Assembly (NCBI RefSeq): GCF_000763375.1
Contig: NZ_JPSY01000002.1
Location: forward strand, 248,001-312,000
DNA from: Microbacterium profundi
GTDB taxonomy: Bacteria; Actinomycetota; Actinomycetes; Actinomycetales; Microbacteriaceae
DNA length: 64,000 bases
Direction: 5' to 3'
Positions 8,356-15,752 of the stretch are shown in pieces. The position numbers and the translations under genes were made by a program. The notes under the pieces are model-generated. The model ran no database searches, was not told the origin of the DNA, and saw only the letters and a program-made list of their open reading frames with translations. Position 1 is the stretch's first letter; each line of letters opens with the position of its first letter.

Positions 8356-8388
8356 ACTCAGCCGAGACCCCGGCGAAACAGCTGGTCA

Positions 8389-8430
8389 GAGGCCCGGATC
8401 CGCGAAATCTCGCGGGTTCGGGCCTCTTTC
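8389..8430 (+). terminator. rho-independent terminator
   Basis: The 8-bp outer stem gaggcccg / cgggcctc (8389-8396 / 8419-8426) encloses a 6-bp inner stem ccgcga / tcgcgg with a 4-base loop, followed by TTTCGT. It terminates plus-strand transcription from the transposition operon or from a chromosomal gene displaced by it. It also lies directly after the stop of the minus-strand acetyltransferase. Confidence 0.8.
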
Positions 8431-8436
8431 GTGGCA

Positions 8437-8889
8437 TCACTGAGGTCGAACTGCGAGCGTCATCGGGATGTGCGGGATGTCGTCCTCTTCGTACGGGCTG
8501 CCGGAGCGGACGAACCCGAACCGCTCGTACCAGTGCTCGAGGTGTGTCTGCGCGTCGAGATGGATATGAAGGCCGGGCTCCAGGTCTCGGCATCGCTCGA
8601 TCGCTGCACGCATGAGTTCGGCGGCGTATCCGCGTCCGCGGGCCGATTCAGCGGTGGCCACGCGCCCGATCCGGATTGCCGTGTCATCCCGAAGGATCCG
8701 CAGGGTCGCCACGATCGCGCCGCCTTCCTCGCACCAGAGAAGCTCAGCGCCGGTCTCGATGTCGCGCCCGTCCACTTCGGGATAGGCGGCTTTCTGTTCG
8801 ACGACGAAGACGCTCACGCGCAGCCAGAGGATGCGATACAAGGTGACGGGATCGATCTCGGACACGGCGGCGCGGCGGAATTCAGGCAC
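8437..8889 (-). CDS. ElaA-type GNAT N-acetyltransferase
   Basis: This 150-residue single-domain acetyltransferase has the ElaA signature near its N-terminus (LYRILWLRVSVFVVEQ) and the acetyl-CoA-binding segment IGRVATAESARGRGYAAELM (R/Q-x2-G-x-G/A type). The C-terminal HLEHWYERFGFV strand-helix is also typical of GNAT proteins. The substrate of the ElaA family is not established. I start it at GTG 8889 because homologues begin just before the RRAA...DP segment. Upstream in-frame codons lie within the IS30 element, whose left end is only 14 bases away. Its native promoter may therefore have been displaced by that insertion. Confidence 0.8.
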   Translation of the reverse strand: MPEFRRAAVSEIDPVTLYRILWLRVSVFVVEQKAAYPEVDGRDIETGAELLWCEEGGAIVATLRILRDDTAIRIGRVATAESARGRGYAAELMRAAIERCRDLEPGLHIHLDAQTHLEHWYERFGFVRSGSPYEEDDIPHIPMTLAVRPQ

Positions 8890-8903
8890 CTGCCGACCGT
8901 ATC

Positions 8904-10064
8904 CCCGAGTTCTGAACGGAAGCGCAACACCTCGTAGGTTGTGGTTATTCACACTCACGGCCTGAAGGGTTGCGCTTCCTTGACCGCACATTACCGTCAT
9001 CTGACTCTTGAAGACCGGATCGAGATCGAGCGGCTGCTCGAGAAGGGCACCAGCCTGGCGGAGATCGCCCGCCAGATCGGCGTGCACCGCTCCACCATCA
9101 GCCGGGAACGCCGCCGCGGATCGTGGCAGCCCGAACATGATCACGCGAACCTGCGCCCGTACCTGCGCAACCGACTCGATACCCGCGGCCCGCACGAGCG
9201 GCTATATCTGGGCGGGCAGGCGCAGCTGCACGCCGATACCCGCACGGCGCGTTCGCACCAGCCGTACCGGATGCTCCACGACCAGCTCGTGGATTGGGTG
9301 ATCTCCGCACTTCGGCGCGGGTGGACCCCGGCGGAGATCTCCGGGCGGCTGCCGCTCGAGTTCCCCGACGATGCACGGATGCGCGTCGGAGTCGAGACGC
9401 TCTACGCATGGATCTACGCCCCCGAGCAGAAGCACCGACAGCTCTGGCAGTACCTGCCTCGCGGGCAGCGCAAGCGCCGCCGCCGACAGGGCCGGCGGGT
9501 GCATTCCGAGCGGATCAAGTGGCGCACCTCGATCCACGAGCGCCCCGCCCTGGTCGAGGACCGTATCGAGTTCGGGCACTGGGAATCCGACAGCGTCCTC
9601 GGTCTGCGCGGCACCGGTGGGCTGCACACCACCGTGGAACGCCGCGCCCGGTACCTGCAGGCCGTGAAGATCCCCGCCATCGCCGCCGCGCCCACCATCG
9701 ACGCGCAGCTGAGCGTGTACTCGCCGCTACCCGCCCACGCCGTCCGCTCCGTGACGGCGGACAATGGGTCCGAGTTCGCGTTCCACTACCAACTCCCCGA
9801 CGCCCTCGCCATCCCGACCTACTTCGCCGACCCGTACTCGGCATGGCAGCGGGGCACGAACGAGCACTTCAACGGCCGCATCCGCAAATACCTCCCGAAA
9901 GGCACCAGCTTCGAAGACCTCACCCAAACAGACCTCGACGAGATCGTCACCGAGATCAACAACCGACCCCGCCGAGTCCTCGGCTGGGCAACCCCCGCCG
10001 AGATCTTCAACGAACTATGCTCAAGCCAAGCCACACCACGTTGCACCTCGAACTAGAACCCGGG
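8904..10064 (+). mobile_element. IS30-family insertion sequence, 1161 bp, ends defined
   Basis: Imperfect 26-bp terminal inverted repeats (17 of 26 identical, with CCCG-n-GTTCT outermost and GCAAC at the inner end) lie at 8904-8929 and 10039-10064. They are flanked on both sides by ATC (8901-8903 and 10065-10067), matching the 2-3 base target duplication of the IS30 family. The transposase stop codon lies inside the right repeat. The element separates the acetyltransferase from the DoxX-like gene without interrupting either. Confidence 0.82.
8941..10056 (+). CDS. IS30-family transposase
   Basis: This 371-residue transposase appears intact. Residues ~20-60 hold the N-terminal helix-turn-helix (LTLEDRIEIERLLEKGTSLA and following VHRSTISRERRRG), which binds the terminal repeats. 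The DDE core shows Asp217 (HWESDSVLG), Asp274 (TADNGSEF) and Glu308 (RGTNEHFNGRIRKYLP), with 33 residues between the last two, the classic IS30 spacing. GTG 8941 is used as start; TTG 8980 is an alternative. The left terminal repeat and a segment just before 8980 can pair (ggaagcgcaac / gttgcgcttcc), which could occlude the initiation region and restrain expression. Confidence 0.92.
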   Translation: MVIHTHGLKGCASLTAHYRHLTLEDRIEIERLLEKGTSLAEIARQIGVHRSTISRERRRGSWQPEHDHANLRPYLRNRLDTRGPHERLYLGGQAQLHADTRTARSHQPYRMLHDQLVDWVISALRRGWTPAEISGRLPLEFPDDARMRVGVETLYAWIYAPEQKHRQLWQYLPRGQRKRRRRQGRRVHSERIKWRTSIHERPALVEDRIEFGHWESDSVLGLRGTGGLHTTVERRARYLQAVKIPAIAAAPTIDAQLSVYSPLPAHAVRSVTADNGSEFAFHYQLPDALAIPTYFADPYSAWQRGTNEHFNGRIRKYLPKGTSFEDLTQTDLDEIVTEINNRPRRVLGWATPAEIFNELCSSQATPRCTSN

Positions 10065-10125
10065 ATCGCGCCGGCACGGGCGCGCAGCGCGTAGGCTCCT
10101 TGAAATGGGCAGACGAGGACTCCGC

Positions 10126-10545
10126 GTGAGCAGCAATCGACTGATCAACGCGCGCAGCGTCGCACGTTGGATCCTCGCCGCAGTCCTCACGACGACCGGC
10201 GTCGGGCACCTCACCTGGGGCAGGCGCGGCTTCCGCATCACCGTGCCCGATTGGGCGACCCGACTGCTGCGCCTCGACAAAGACGCGATCGTGGTCGCGT
10301 CAGGAGTCGTGGAACTCGCACTTGCGGGAGCACTTGTCGCGCTTCCCAAGGAGCGCACGCGCGTCGGCTGGGCGGTGGCGGCGTTCTTCGTCGCCGTGTT
10401 CCCGGGCAACGTGCATCAGTGGCGCACCGGACGGTCGGCGCCGATGCTCGACACCGATGGCCGGCGTCTCTTCCGACTGTTCCTCCAGCCGCTCCTCGTG
10501 CTCTGGGCGCTGTGGAGCACCAGCGGGCCGTCCGGGCGCCGCTGA
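10126..10545 (+). CDS. DoxX-like small membrane protein
   Basis: This hydrophobic protein of about 139 residues has four likely membrane segments: WILAAVLTTTGVGHL near the start, IVVASGVVELALAGALVAL, VGWAVAAFFVAVFPGNVHQW and LFLQPLLVLWALW. The GH ... E ... N-HQW pattern resembles DoxX/DUF4267-type membrane proteins of actinobacteria, whose function is not settled. I prefer GTG 10126 because GAGGA lies about 8 bases upstream; ATG 10105 is in frame. The aldo/keto reductase gene follows 31 bases later in the same direction, so the two may be co-transcribed. Confidence 0.7.
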   Translation: MSSNRLINARSVARWILAAVLTTTGVGHLTWGRRGFRITVPDWATRLLRLDKDAIVVASGVVELALAGALVALPKERTRVGWAVAAFFVAVFPGNVHQWRTGRSAPMLDTDGRRLFRLFLQPLLVLWALWSTSGPSGRR

Positions 10546-10576
10546 CATCCGAAGACCGGCGCGATACGGTGTGCTC

Positions 10577-11506
10577 ATGAAGACCGTGCCGTTCGGAACC
10601 TCGTCCGCCCCAGCCGTCGTCGCCGGAATGATGCGCATCAAGGACAAGGAGGATGCGCAGATCCGCGAGCTCTACGCCTCCGCCCGAGAAGCAGGGATCG
10701 ACTTCTTCGACCATGCCGACATCTACGGCGGTCGAATGCACGCGTGCGAGGAGCGCTTCGCCCAAGCGCTGACGCTGTCGCCGGCAGAACGCGATGAGAT
10801 CACCATCCAGACGAAGTGCGGGATCGTCCCGCAGGACGGCACGTTCGACTTCTCCTACGAGCACATCCTGCGCCAGGTCGACGGATCGCTGCGTGCGCTG
10901 GACACCGACCGGATCGACGTGCTCCTGCTGCATCGCCCCGATGCTCTCGTCGAACCGGAGGAAGTGGCTCGCGCATTCGACGAACTCGAGGCGTCGGGAA
11001 AAGTGCGCGCCTTCGGCGTCTCCAACCACACGCCCCGCCAGATCGACCTGCTGCGCACTGCTGTGACGCAGCCGCTGGTCGCCAATCAGCTCCAGCTCTC
11101 GCTGACCCAGGCGCCGATCATCGCGCAGGGCATCGCGGCGAACATGAGCGGGGCCGACCAGGCCCTCACCCGTGACGGCGGAGGAGTGCTGGAGTACTGC
11201 CGCATCAACGCGATCACCATCCAGGCATGGTCGCCGATGCAGGCCGCGGCGGGTGCCGGCACGTTCGTCGGCAATCCGGACTACGCCGAGCTGAACGACG
11301 TTCTCGATCGGCTCGCCGATCTGCACGGCGTCACGCCCACCGGAATCGCGGTCGCCTGGATCACGAGGCATCCCGCGAACATGCAGGTCGTGATGGGCAC
11401 CACCACGCCGGAGCGCCTGAAGGCTGCGGCGGAGGGATCCGACGTCGCTCTCACCCGTCCCGAGTGGTACGAGCTGTTCCGGGCCGCGGGGCATCTCGTT
11501 CCGTAG
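10577..11506 (+). CDS. aldo/keto reductase (YdhF/oxidoreductase-type)
   Basis: This 309-residue NADPH-dependent reductase has a TIM-barrel fold. The N-terminal MRIKDKEDAQIRELYASARE and FFDHADIYGGRMHACEERFA segments carry the AKR catalytic Asp and Tyr. The conserved IDVLLLHRPDAL strand supplies the catalytic His, and the C-terminal AWITRHPANMQVVMGTTTPE matches the NADP-binding region. The closest known type is the YdhF group that reduces carbonyls; the natural substrate is unknown. The start at ATG 10577 gives the usual family length. Confidence 0.86.
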   Translation: MKTVPFGTSSAPAVVAGMMRIKDKEDAQIRELYASAREAGIDFFDHADIYGGRMHACEERFAQALTLSPAERDEITIQTKCGIVPQDGTFDFSYEHILRQVDGSLRALDTDRIDVLLLHRPDALVEPEEVARAFDELEASGKVRAFGVSNHTPRQIDLLRTAVTQPLVANQLQLSLTQAPIIAQGIAANMSGADQALTRDGGGVLEYCRINAITIQAWSPMQAAAGAGTFVGNPDYAELNDVLDRLADLHGVTPTGIAVAWITRHPANMQVVMGTTTPERLKAAAEGSDVALTRPEWYELFRAAGHLVP

Positions 11507-11582
11507 GGCTCATCGCGACAGCATCCGGCGCCGTCGCCCCGGCGCGGTAGGCTGGACACGGCATTCACAACAGGAGGCAACC

Positions 11583-11792
11583 GTGATCATCAGCTTCATC
11601 GTCTACTTGGTGCTCTTCATCGGCGGCATCGTGCTGATGGGCATCTCGCACGGCCTTCCTGATTTCCAGGCACTCGTCTTCTGTGCCGGCCTCGCAGCAT
11701 TCTGCCTGTCGATGGCGTGGATCATGCGCGCGGGCCGCAGCGGAGCCACCCGCCGCTCGGGCAACTGGGATGACGGCCCTTCGACGAGCTGA
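11583..11792 (+). CDS. small two-segment membrane protein
   Basis: This 69-residue protein has two hydrophobic helices (IISFIVYLVLFIGGIVLMGI and ALVFCAGLAAFCLSMAWIM) and a basic, then acidic, soluble tail. A strong AGGAGG lies 7 bases before the GTG start, showing it is translated. I do not recognise a family. It lies between an aldo/keto reductase and a convergent acetyltransferase that ends 7 bases after its stop. Confidence 0.75.
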   Translation: MIISFIVYLVLFIGGIVLMGISHGLPDFQALVFCAGLAAFCLSMAWIMRAGRSGATRRSGNWDDGPSTS

Positions 11793-11798
11793 GCTCGC

Positions 11799-12401
11799 TC
11801 AGGCGTGTTTCGCCAGCCGCGCCTCGAGGTTCGCCTTCACCGCCGGCCACTCCGGCTCGATGATGGAGAACTCGACGGAGTCGCGCAACGCACCGTTGCG
11901 GTAGCGCGAGATCGCCCGCATCACGCCATCCTGCTTGGCGCCGAGGCGTTCGATCGCCGCACGTGACTGGAAGTTCACCCACTGGGTGGTCAACCCCACG
12001 CGGAACACGCCCAGCGTCTCGAACGCGTGCGTGAGCAGCAGCAGCTTCGACTCAGCGTTCGTGCCGGTGCCGTGCGCGGTCGGGCGGTTCCAGGTGTACC
12101 CGATGTGCAGTCGCGGCACGTCCGCGACCAGGTCGTAGTACGTCGTCATCCCGATCACACGACCGGATGCGTCGAAGGCGGTGAACGGCACCATCTCGCC
12201 CTTCTCGGCGAGTGCGAGCCTGCGATCGATCTCGGCGGCGACGCCGTCAGGGGCGGGGACGGACGTGTACCACGCCGTCTGCCACAGGTCGTTCTCCTGC
12301 ACGGCTTCGATGAGACCGTCGCGGTGCGAGCGGTCCAACGGCTGCAGTTCGACCAGTCGTCCGGTCAGGGTCACGGGGCCGGGCGTGGTGCGAAAATCCA
12401 T
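11799..12401 (-). CDS. RimJ/RimL-type GNAT acetyltransferase
   Basis: This 200-residue GNAT-fold protein of the RimJ/RimL type has the typical TLTGRLVELQPLDRSHRDGL opening, the IGYTWNRPTAHGTGTNAESKL acetyl-CoA loop and VNFQSRAAIERLGAKQDGVM near the end. The N and R-A-I-E-R-L-G-A-K residues of that last segment are hallmarks of this group. Members acetylate protein N-termini or small amines; the target here is unknown. It reads divergently from the PLDc_N gene, with 35 bases between starts. Confidence 0.85.
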   Translation of the reverse strand: MDFRTTPGPVTLTGRLVELQPLDRSHRDGLIEAVQENDLWQTAWYTSVPAPDGVAAEIDRRLALAEKGEMVPFTAFDASGRVIGMTTYYDLVADVPRLHIGYTWNRPTAHGTGTNAESKLLLLTHAFETLGVFRVGLTTQWVNFQSRAAIERLGAKQDGVMRAISRYRNGALRDSVEFSIIEPEWPAVKANLEARLAKHA

Positions 12402-12436
12402 GGCGCCATTCTACGAGCGGCGGCTAGGGTGAAAGC

Positions 12437-12820
12437 ATGCCGTTCATCTCGATCCTCGTCATCGCACTGATGATCTTCGCGCTGATCGACGTCATCACGC
12501 GCGACGATTCGCAGGTGAAGCACCTGCCGAAGATGGTCTGGGTCATCATCGTCATCCTGCTGCCGCTGATCGGCAGCGCACTCTGGTTCGGTCTCGGCCG
12601 CGAATATGCCGGCGGCGGCATATCGATGCCGCGGATGCCGCGACGCACTGCCGCACCGATGACGCAGACGCCACCTGCAACGCAGACCTGGACGCCGCCG
12701 ACAGAGGCCCGCACGACGGAACAGCAGATCGCCGACCTCGACCGAGAGATCGCGGAGTGGGAACTGCGTCAGCAGATCGAGGCGCGCAAGCGCGAGCACG
12801 GCGAACCGGACACGGCGTGA
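12437..12820 (+). CDS. PLDc_N (phospholipase-D nuclease N-terminal-like) membrane protein
   Basis: This 127-residue protein has two membrane helices: residues ~3-20 and the VWVIIVILLPLIGSALWFGLGR segment, which is the recognisable PLDc_N motif of actinobacteria. A proline/threonine-rich linker follows, then a charged C-terminal coiled-coil-like helix (EQQIADLDREIAEWELRQQIEA). No catalytic HKD motif is present. Function is unknown; the family sits next to cell-envelope proteins in related genomes. Its stop overlaps the next gene's GTG (GTGA), implying coupled translation. Confidence 0.8.
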   Translation: MPFISILVIALMIFALIDVITRDDSQVKHLPKMVWVIIVILLPLIGSALWFGLGREYAGGGISMPRMPRRTAAPMTQTPPATQTWTPPTEARTTEQQIADLDREIAEWELRQQIEARKREHGEPDTA

Positions 12821-13791
12821 CCGGCGCACGGCGCGCCGTCCTCGGCGGGGGAAGCGGTGCGCTCGGCAGCGCACTCGCTCGCGCTCTCACCGACGACGGA
12901 TACGACGTGCGGGTGATCGGTCGCAACGGCCCCGATGCGCGGTGGGATGACCCCGATGGCATCGTGCGTCTCGTCGATGGCGCGGAGCTCGTGATCGGGC
13001 TCGCCGGAAAGTCGGTGAACACCCGTTACACCGACGCGAACCGTGACGAGATCCTACGCTCCCGGGTGGACACCACCCGCGCGCTGAACGAGGCGATCGC
13101 CCGTGCCGAGCATCCGCCGCTCGTGTGGATGAACGCGAGCACGGCGACCCTGTACCGCTACGCCCTCGATCGTCCGCAGACCGAGAAGGACACCGACTTC
13201 GACACCGGATTCTCGCCCGATGTCGGACGCAACTGGGAGGCCGAGCTCTTCCGCGGTGATCTGCCAGGGACACGCCGCATCGCGCTGCGCACCACGATCG
13301 TGCTCGGCGAAGGCCCTGTCGGCGACGTGCTCTTCCATCTCGCACGGTTCGGGATCGGCGGCCCGCAGCACGACGGATGGTGGTTCCCGCATCGCCGATA
13401 CCGCGGAATCGGCCCGCATCCGACCGAGCATCGGCAGTCCGGCATCCGCTCTCATGGACGTCAGCGGTTCAGTTGGATCCACATCGACGACTTCGTCGGC
13501 GCGATCCGGTTCCTCCTCGACCATCCTGAGATCGACGGGCCGGTCAACATGGCGGCGCCCGGTGCGGTCGAGAACCGCGAACTCATGGCCGCGCTGCGGC
13601 GCACCGTCGGCATGCCGTTCGGTCTGCCGGCGTGGCGATTCATGCTCGAGCCGGCGATGTGGGTGCTGCGTACAGAGCCCGAGCTCATCCTGAAGAGTCG
13701 CTGGGTCGAGCCGGGTGTGCTCTCAGACGCTGGATACGAGTTCGCTCATCCAGAACTCGGGGAAGCGCTCCGCGACATCCGCGGGAGCTGA
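12817..13791 (+). CDS. TIGR01777-family NAD-dependent epimerase/dehydratase
   Basis: This 324-residue short-chain-dehydrogenase-like protein has an N-terminal nucleotide-binding loop (VLGGGSGALGSALARAL) and the family markers VIGLAGKSVNTRYT, SRVDTTRALNEAI, MNASTATLYRY and FSWIHIDDFVGAI. The substrate of the TIGR01777 (YfcH/SulA-like) family is unknown. The GTG start at 12817 overlaps the preceding stop. The gene converges, with no gap, on a second member of the same family encoded on the minus strand. Confidence 0.87.
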   Translation: MTGARRAVLGGGSGALGSALARALTDDGYDVRVIGRNGPDARWDDPDGIVRLVDGAELVIGLAGKSVNTRYTDANRDEILRSRVDTTRALNEAIARAEHPPLVWMNASTATLYRYALDRPQTEKDTDFDTGFSPDVGRNWEAELFRGDLPGTRRIALRTTIVLGEGPVGDVLFHLARFGIGGPQHDGWWFPHRRYRGIGPHPTEHRQSGIRSHGRQRFSWIHIDDFVGAIRFLLDHPEIDGPVNMAAPGAVENRELMAALRRTVGMPFGLPAWRFMLEPAMWVLRTEPELILKSRWVEPGVLSDAGYEFAHPELGEALRDIRGS

Positions 13792-14745
13792 TCAGCCGAA
13801 GGACGCCCGCACTGCTGGTTCGAGCGTCGGATAGGTGAACTCGAACCCGGCGTCCGTGAGCTTCTCGGGAAGCACCCACCGGCTCTTCAGGATCAGCTCG
13901 GTCTCGGTTCGGATGCCGATGGCGCCCAGCTCCAGCATCCACCGGGGCATCGGCGGGCCGATCCGCACGCCGAGAACCCGTCGAACCGTCGCCATGAATG
14001 TGGTGTTGTCCACTGGATGCGGGGCCGCCGCATTGACCGGCCCTTCCAACTCGGGATGATCCTCGATGAAGTCGATGATCCGGCCGATGTCGTCGAGATG
14101 CACCCAACTGAACCTCTGTCGACCGTGCTTCGCACCGGGCAGATGCGCGGTCCCGGCGGCTCGTCGAGCTTTCGACGCCGGCCACCACCCGTCGTGCTGG
14201 GCGCCGCCCAGACCGATTCTGGCGAGATTCCTCAGTGGCCCGAGCACGCCGCCGTCGCCGAGCACGATGGTGCTGCGCAGTGCCACTCGTCGAGTGCCAC
14301 GAAGCTCCTCGGCGAAGAGTGCGTCCTCCCACGCCTTTGCGACCTCCACTGAGAACCCGGTGCCCGTCTCTCCGCCGTCCTCTGTCATGGGTCGGTCCTC
14401 AGCGTGACGGTAGATCGTCGCGGTCGAGGAGTTCGCCCATACGGGTGGCGGGTCGGCGGCAGCTCTGATCGCAGAGCTGAGCGTTGCCGTGGTGTCGAGA
14501 CGCGAACGGAAGATCTCCGCCCGGTTCTCCGGGGTGTAGCGGCAGTTCACGCTCTTGCCGGCGAGCCCGATCACGAGGGCTGCACCGTCGACGGCCTGCT
14601 CGATTCCGGCCCGATCGTCCCAGCGCAGGTCGGCGCCGGAGCGCGAGACCGTGACGAGTTCTCGCCCCTCAGCGCGATACTTCTGCTGCAGGTGCTGTCC
14701 CATGAAGCCGGACGACCCGCCGATCACCACCCGCCCGGAACTCAC
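13792..14745 (-). CDS. TIGR01777-family epimerase, second paralogue
   Basis: This 317-residue protein is parallel in layout to its convergent neighbour: VVIGGSSGFMGQHL nucleotide loop, VIGLAGKSVNCRYTPENRAE, SSTATIYRHAEDRP, FSWVHLDDIGRII and the LILKSRWVLPEKLTDAGFEF ending. The shared WDDxxGI...VDGA-LVIGLAGKSVN stretch shows recent common ancestry of the pair. GTG 14745 is chosen because the Rossmann strand starts just after it. The gene begins 14 bases downstream of the NYN gene's stop, so they are probably one transcript. Confidence 0.87.
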   Translation of the reverse strand: MSSGRVVIGGSSGFMGQHLQQKYRAEGRELVTVSRSGADLRWDDRAGIEQAVDGAALVIGLAGKSVNCRYTPENRAEIFRSRLDTTATLSSAIRAAADPPPVWANSSTATIYRHAEDRPMTEDGGETGTGFSVEVAKAWEDALFAEELRGTRRVALRSTIVLGDGGVLGPLRNLARIGLGGAQHDGWWPASKARRAAGTAHLPGAKHGRQRFSWVHLDDIGRIIDFIEDHPELEGPVNAAAPHPVDNTTFMATVRRVLGVRIGPPMPRWMLELGAIGIRTETELILKSRWVLPEKLTDAGFEFTYPTLEPAVRASFG

Positions 14746-14759
14746 GCGACGCCGCCCGC

Positions 14760-15752
14760 TCAGCGCTCGCGCAGACGCACCAGCCGCTCGTGCCCTGTCT
14801 CCTCGAGTTCCGTGATCTCGTCGCGGGACTTGAGGAAGTCGGAGAACGAGCGGTAGCCGAGGGCCTTCTCGCTGAACGACGGATCCATGCGGCGCATGTG
14901 TGTCTTCACCGCCGAGCTGTGCAGCCACTCGTCGGCGTCCGCCTTGTCGTGGCCGAGGCGCAGTGCGCGCTCGAGCAGCAGCGTCGCCTCGTCCTGCTCG
15001 GTGAGTGCCGTGGTCTCGATCTCAGGCGGCGCGGTCTCCGCCTCGGTGGGTTTGGTCGCCTTCTTGGCACGCGTCCGCGGGGCCTTGGCCTTCGCCGGTG
15101 CTTCTGCATCGGCATCCGCTTCGGTTTCCGTCTTCGGAGCCGCGGCGACCGGTTCCGGCTTGGCCGCGACCTTCTTGACCGCCGGACGCACGACGCCGGG
15201 CAGCGAGTCGTACGACTCGAACTCGTCGCATGCCGCGGCCAGCGACTTCGCGGTGGAACCGGCCACGCCGACGCCGATCACGTAGCGACCGAGGCGCTTG
15301 CAGCGCTGGGCGAGCGGCACGTAGTCGCTGTCGCCGGCGACGAGCACCACGTGGGTCAGGTCGGAGAGTCGGAACATGTCTTCCACGGCATCCACGGCGA
15401 GGCGGATGTCTGCGCCGTTCTTGGCGTACGCCGCTGCAGGGAACAGCTGCACGAGGTCCACGGCGCGTGCGACGAGCTGCGAGCGGTACTCCGCGTTGAC
15501 GGGAGAAGACCAGTCGGCGTAGGCGCGGGTGAGCACCAGCGTGCCGAACGACGCCGCGTAGTCGATGATCGCGCCGACCTCGATCATCGCCGCTTTGAGC
15601 CGCTCGACGACCTCCGGGTCGTGCGGGTTCTCGGCGATGCGCTGGCGATCCTTGCCGTAGGCGTTGCGGCCGTGGACGCGGTCGTACCAGGAGATGACGA
15701 TGTTGTCGAAGTCCAGATAGACGGCGACGCGGGGATCCTGGGTGTCAGCCAT
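14760..15752 (-). CDS. NYN-domain ribonuclease-like protein with C-terminal LOTUS/OST-HTH domain
   Basis: This 330-residue protein has an N-terminal NYN (PIN-like) nuclease domain, residues ~8-155. The first acidic motif is YLDFDNIV, and GTLVLTRAYADW and VVLVAGDSDYVPLAQR carry the remaining metal-binding aspartates. Residues ~170-250 are an Ala/Lys/Pro/Glu-rich linker. The C-terminal ~80 residues (LLLERALRLGHDKADADEWL, MRRMDPSFSEKALGYRSFSD) form an OST-HTH/LOTUS RNA-binding domain. By family, it probably cleaves or binds structured RNA. Its start overlaps the end of the Gfo/Idh gene by 8 bases. Confidence 0.85.
   Translation of the reverse strand: MADTQDPRVAVYLDFDNIVISWYDRVHGRNAYGKDRQRIAENPHDPEVVERLKAAMIEVGAIIDYAASFGTLVLTRAYADWSSPVNAEYRSQLVARAVDLVQLFPAAAYAKNGADIRLAVDAVEDMFRLSDLTHVVLVAGDSDYVPLAQRCKRLGRYVIGVGVAGSTAKSLAAACDEFESYDSLPGVVRPAVKKVAAKPEPVAAAPKTETEADADAEAPAKAKAPRTRAKKATKPTEAETAPPEIETTALTEQDEATLLLERALRLGHDKADADEWLHSSAVKTHMRRMDPSFSEKALGYRSFSDFLKSRDEITELEETGHERLVRLRER

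Larger units (their letters stand above)
2120..8380 (+). mobile_element. Tn7-like transposition module (TnsA-TnsB-TnsC-TniQ); outer ends uncertain
   Basis: Four co-directional, overlapping or tightly spaced genes make a complete Tn7-like machinery: endonuclease, DDE transposase, AAA+ regulator and target selector. Three copies of CATCGCTG lie just after tniQ (8271-8355), a reasonable candidate for TnsB binding sites near one end. ACA at 8378-8380 could be the terminal trinucleotide. No matching repeat array is visible left of tnsA, so the other end may lie outside the window. In that case the JAB-E1 operon would be cargo. The coordinates given cover only the module. Confidence 0.6.

Noticed and set aside
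8389..8430. Possible tRNA gene or attachment tRNA
   Set aside because: The fold is a single long hairpin followed by T residues. There is no cloverleaf, T-loop consensus or acceptor stem.
8890..9195. N-terminal extension of the ElaA-type acetyltransferase reading frame
   Set aside because: These codons lie across the IS30 left end and antisense to its transposase, and homologues begin at the GTG 8889 region.
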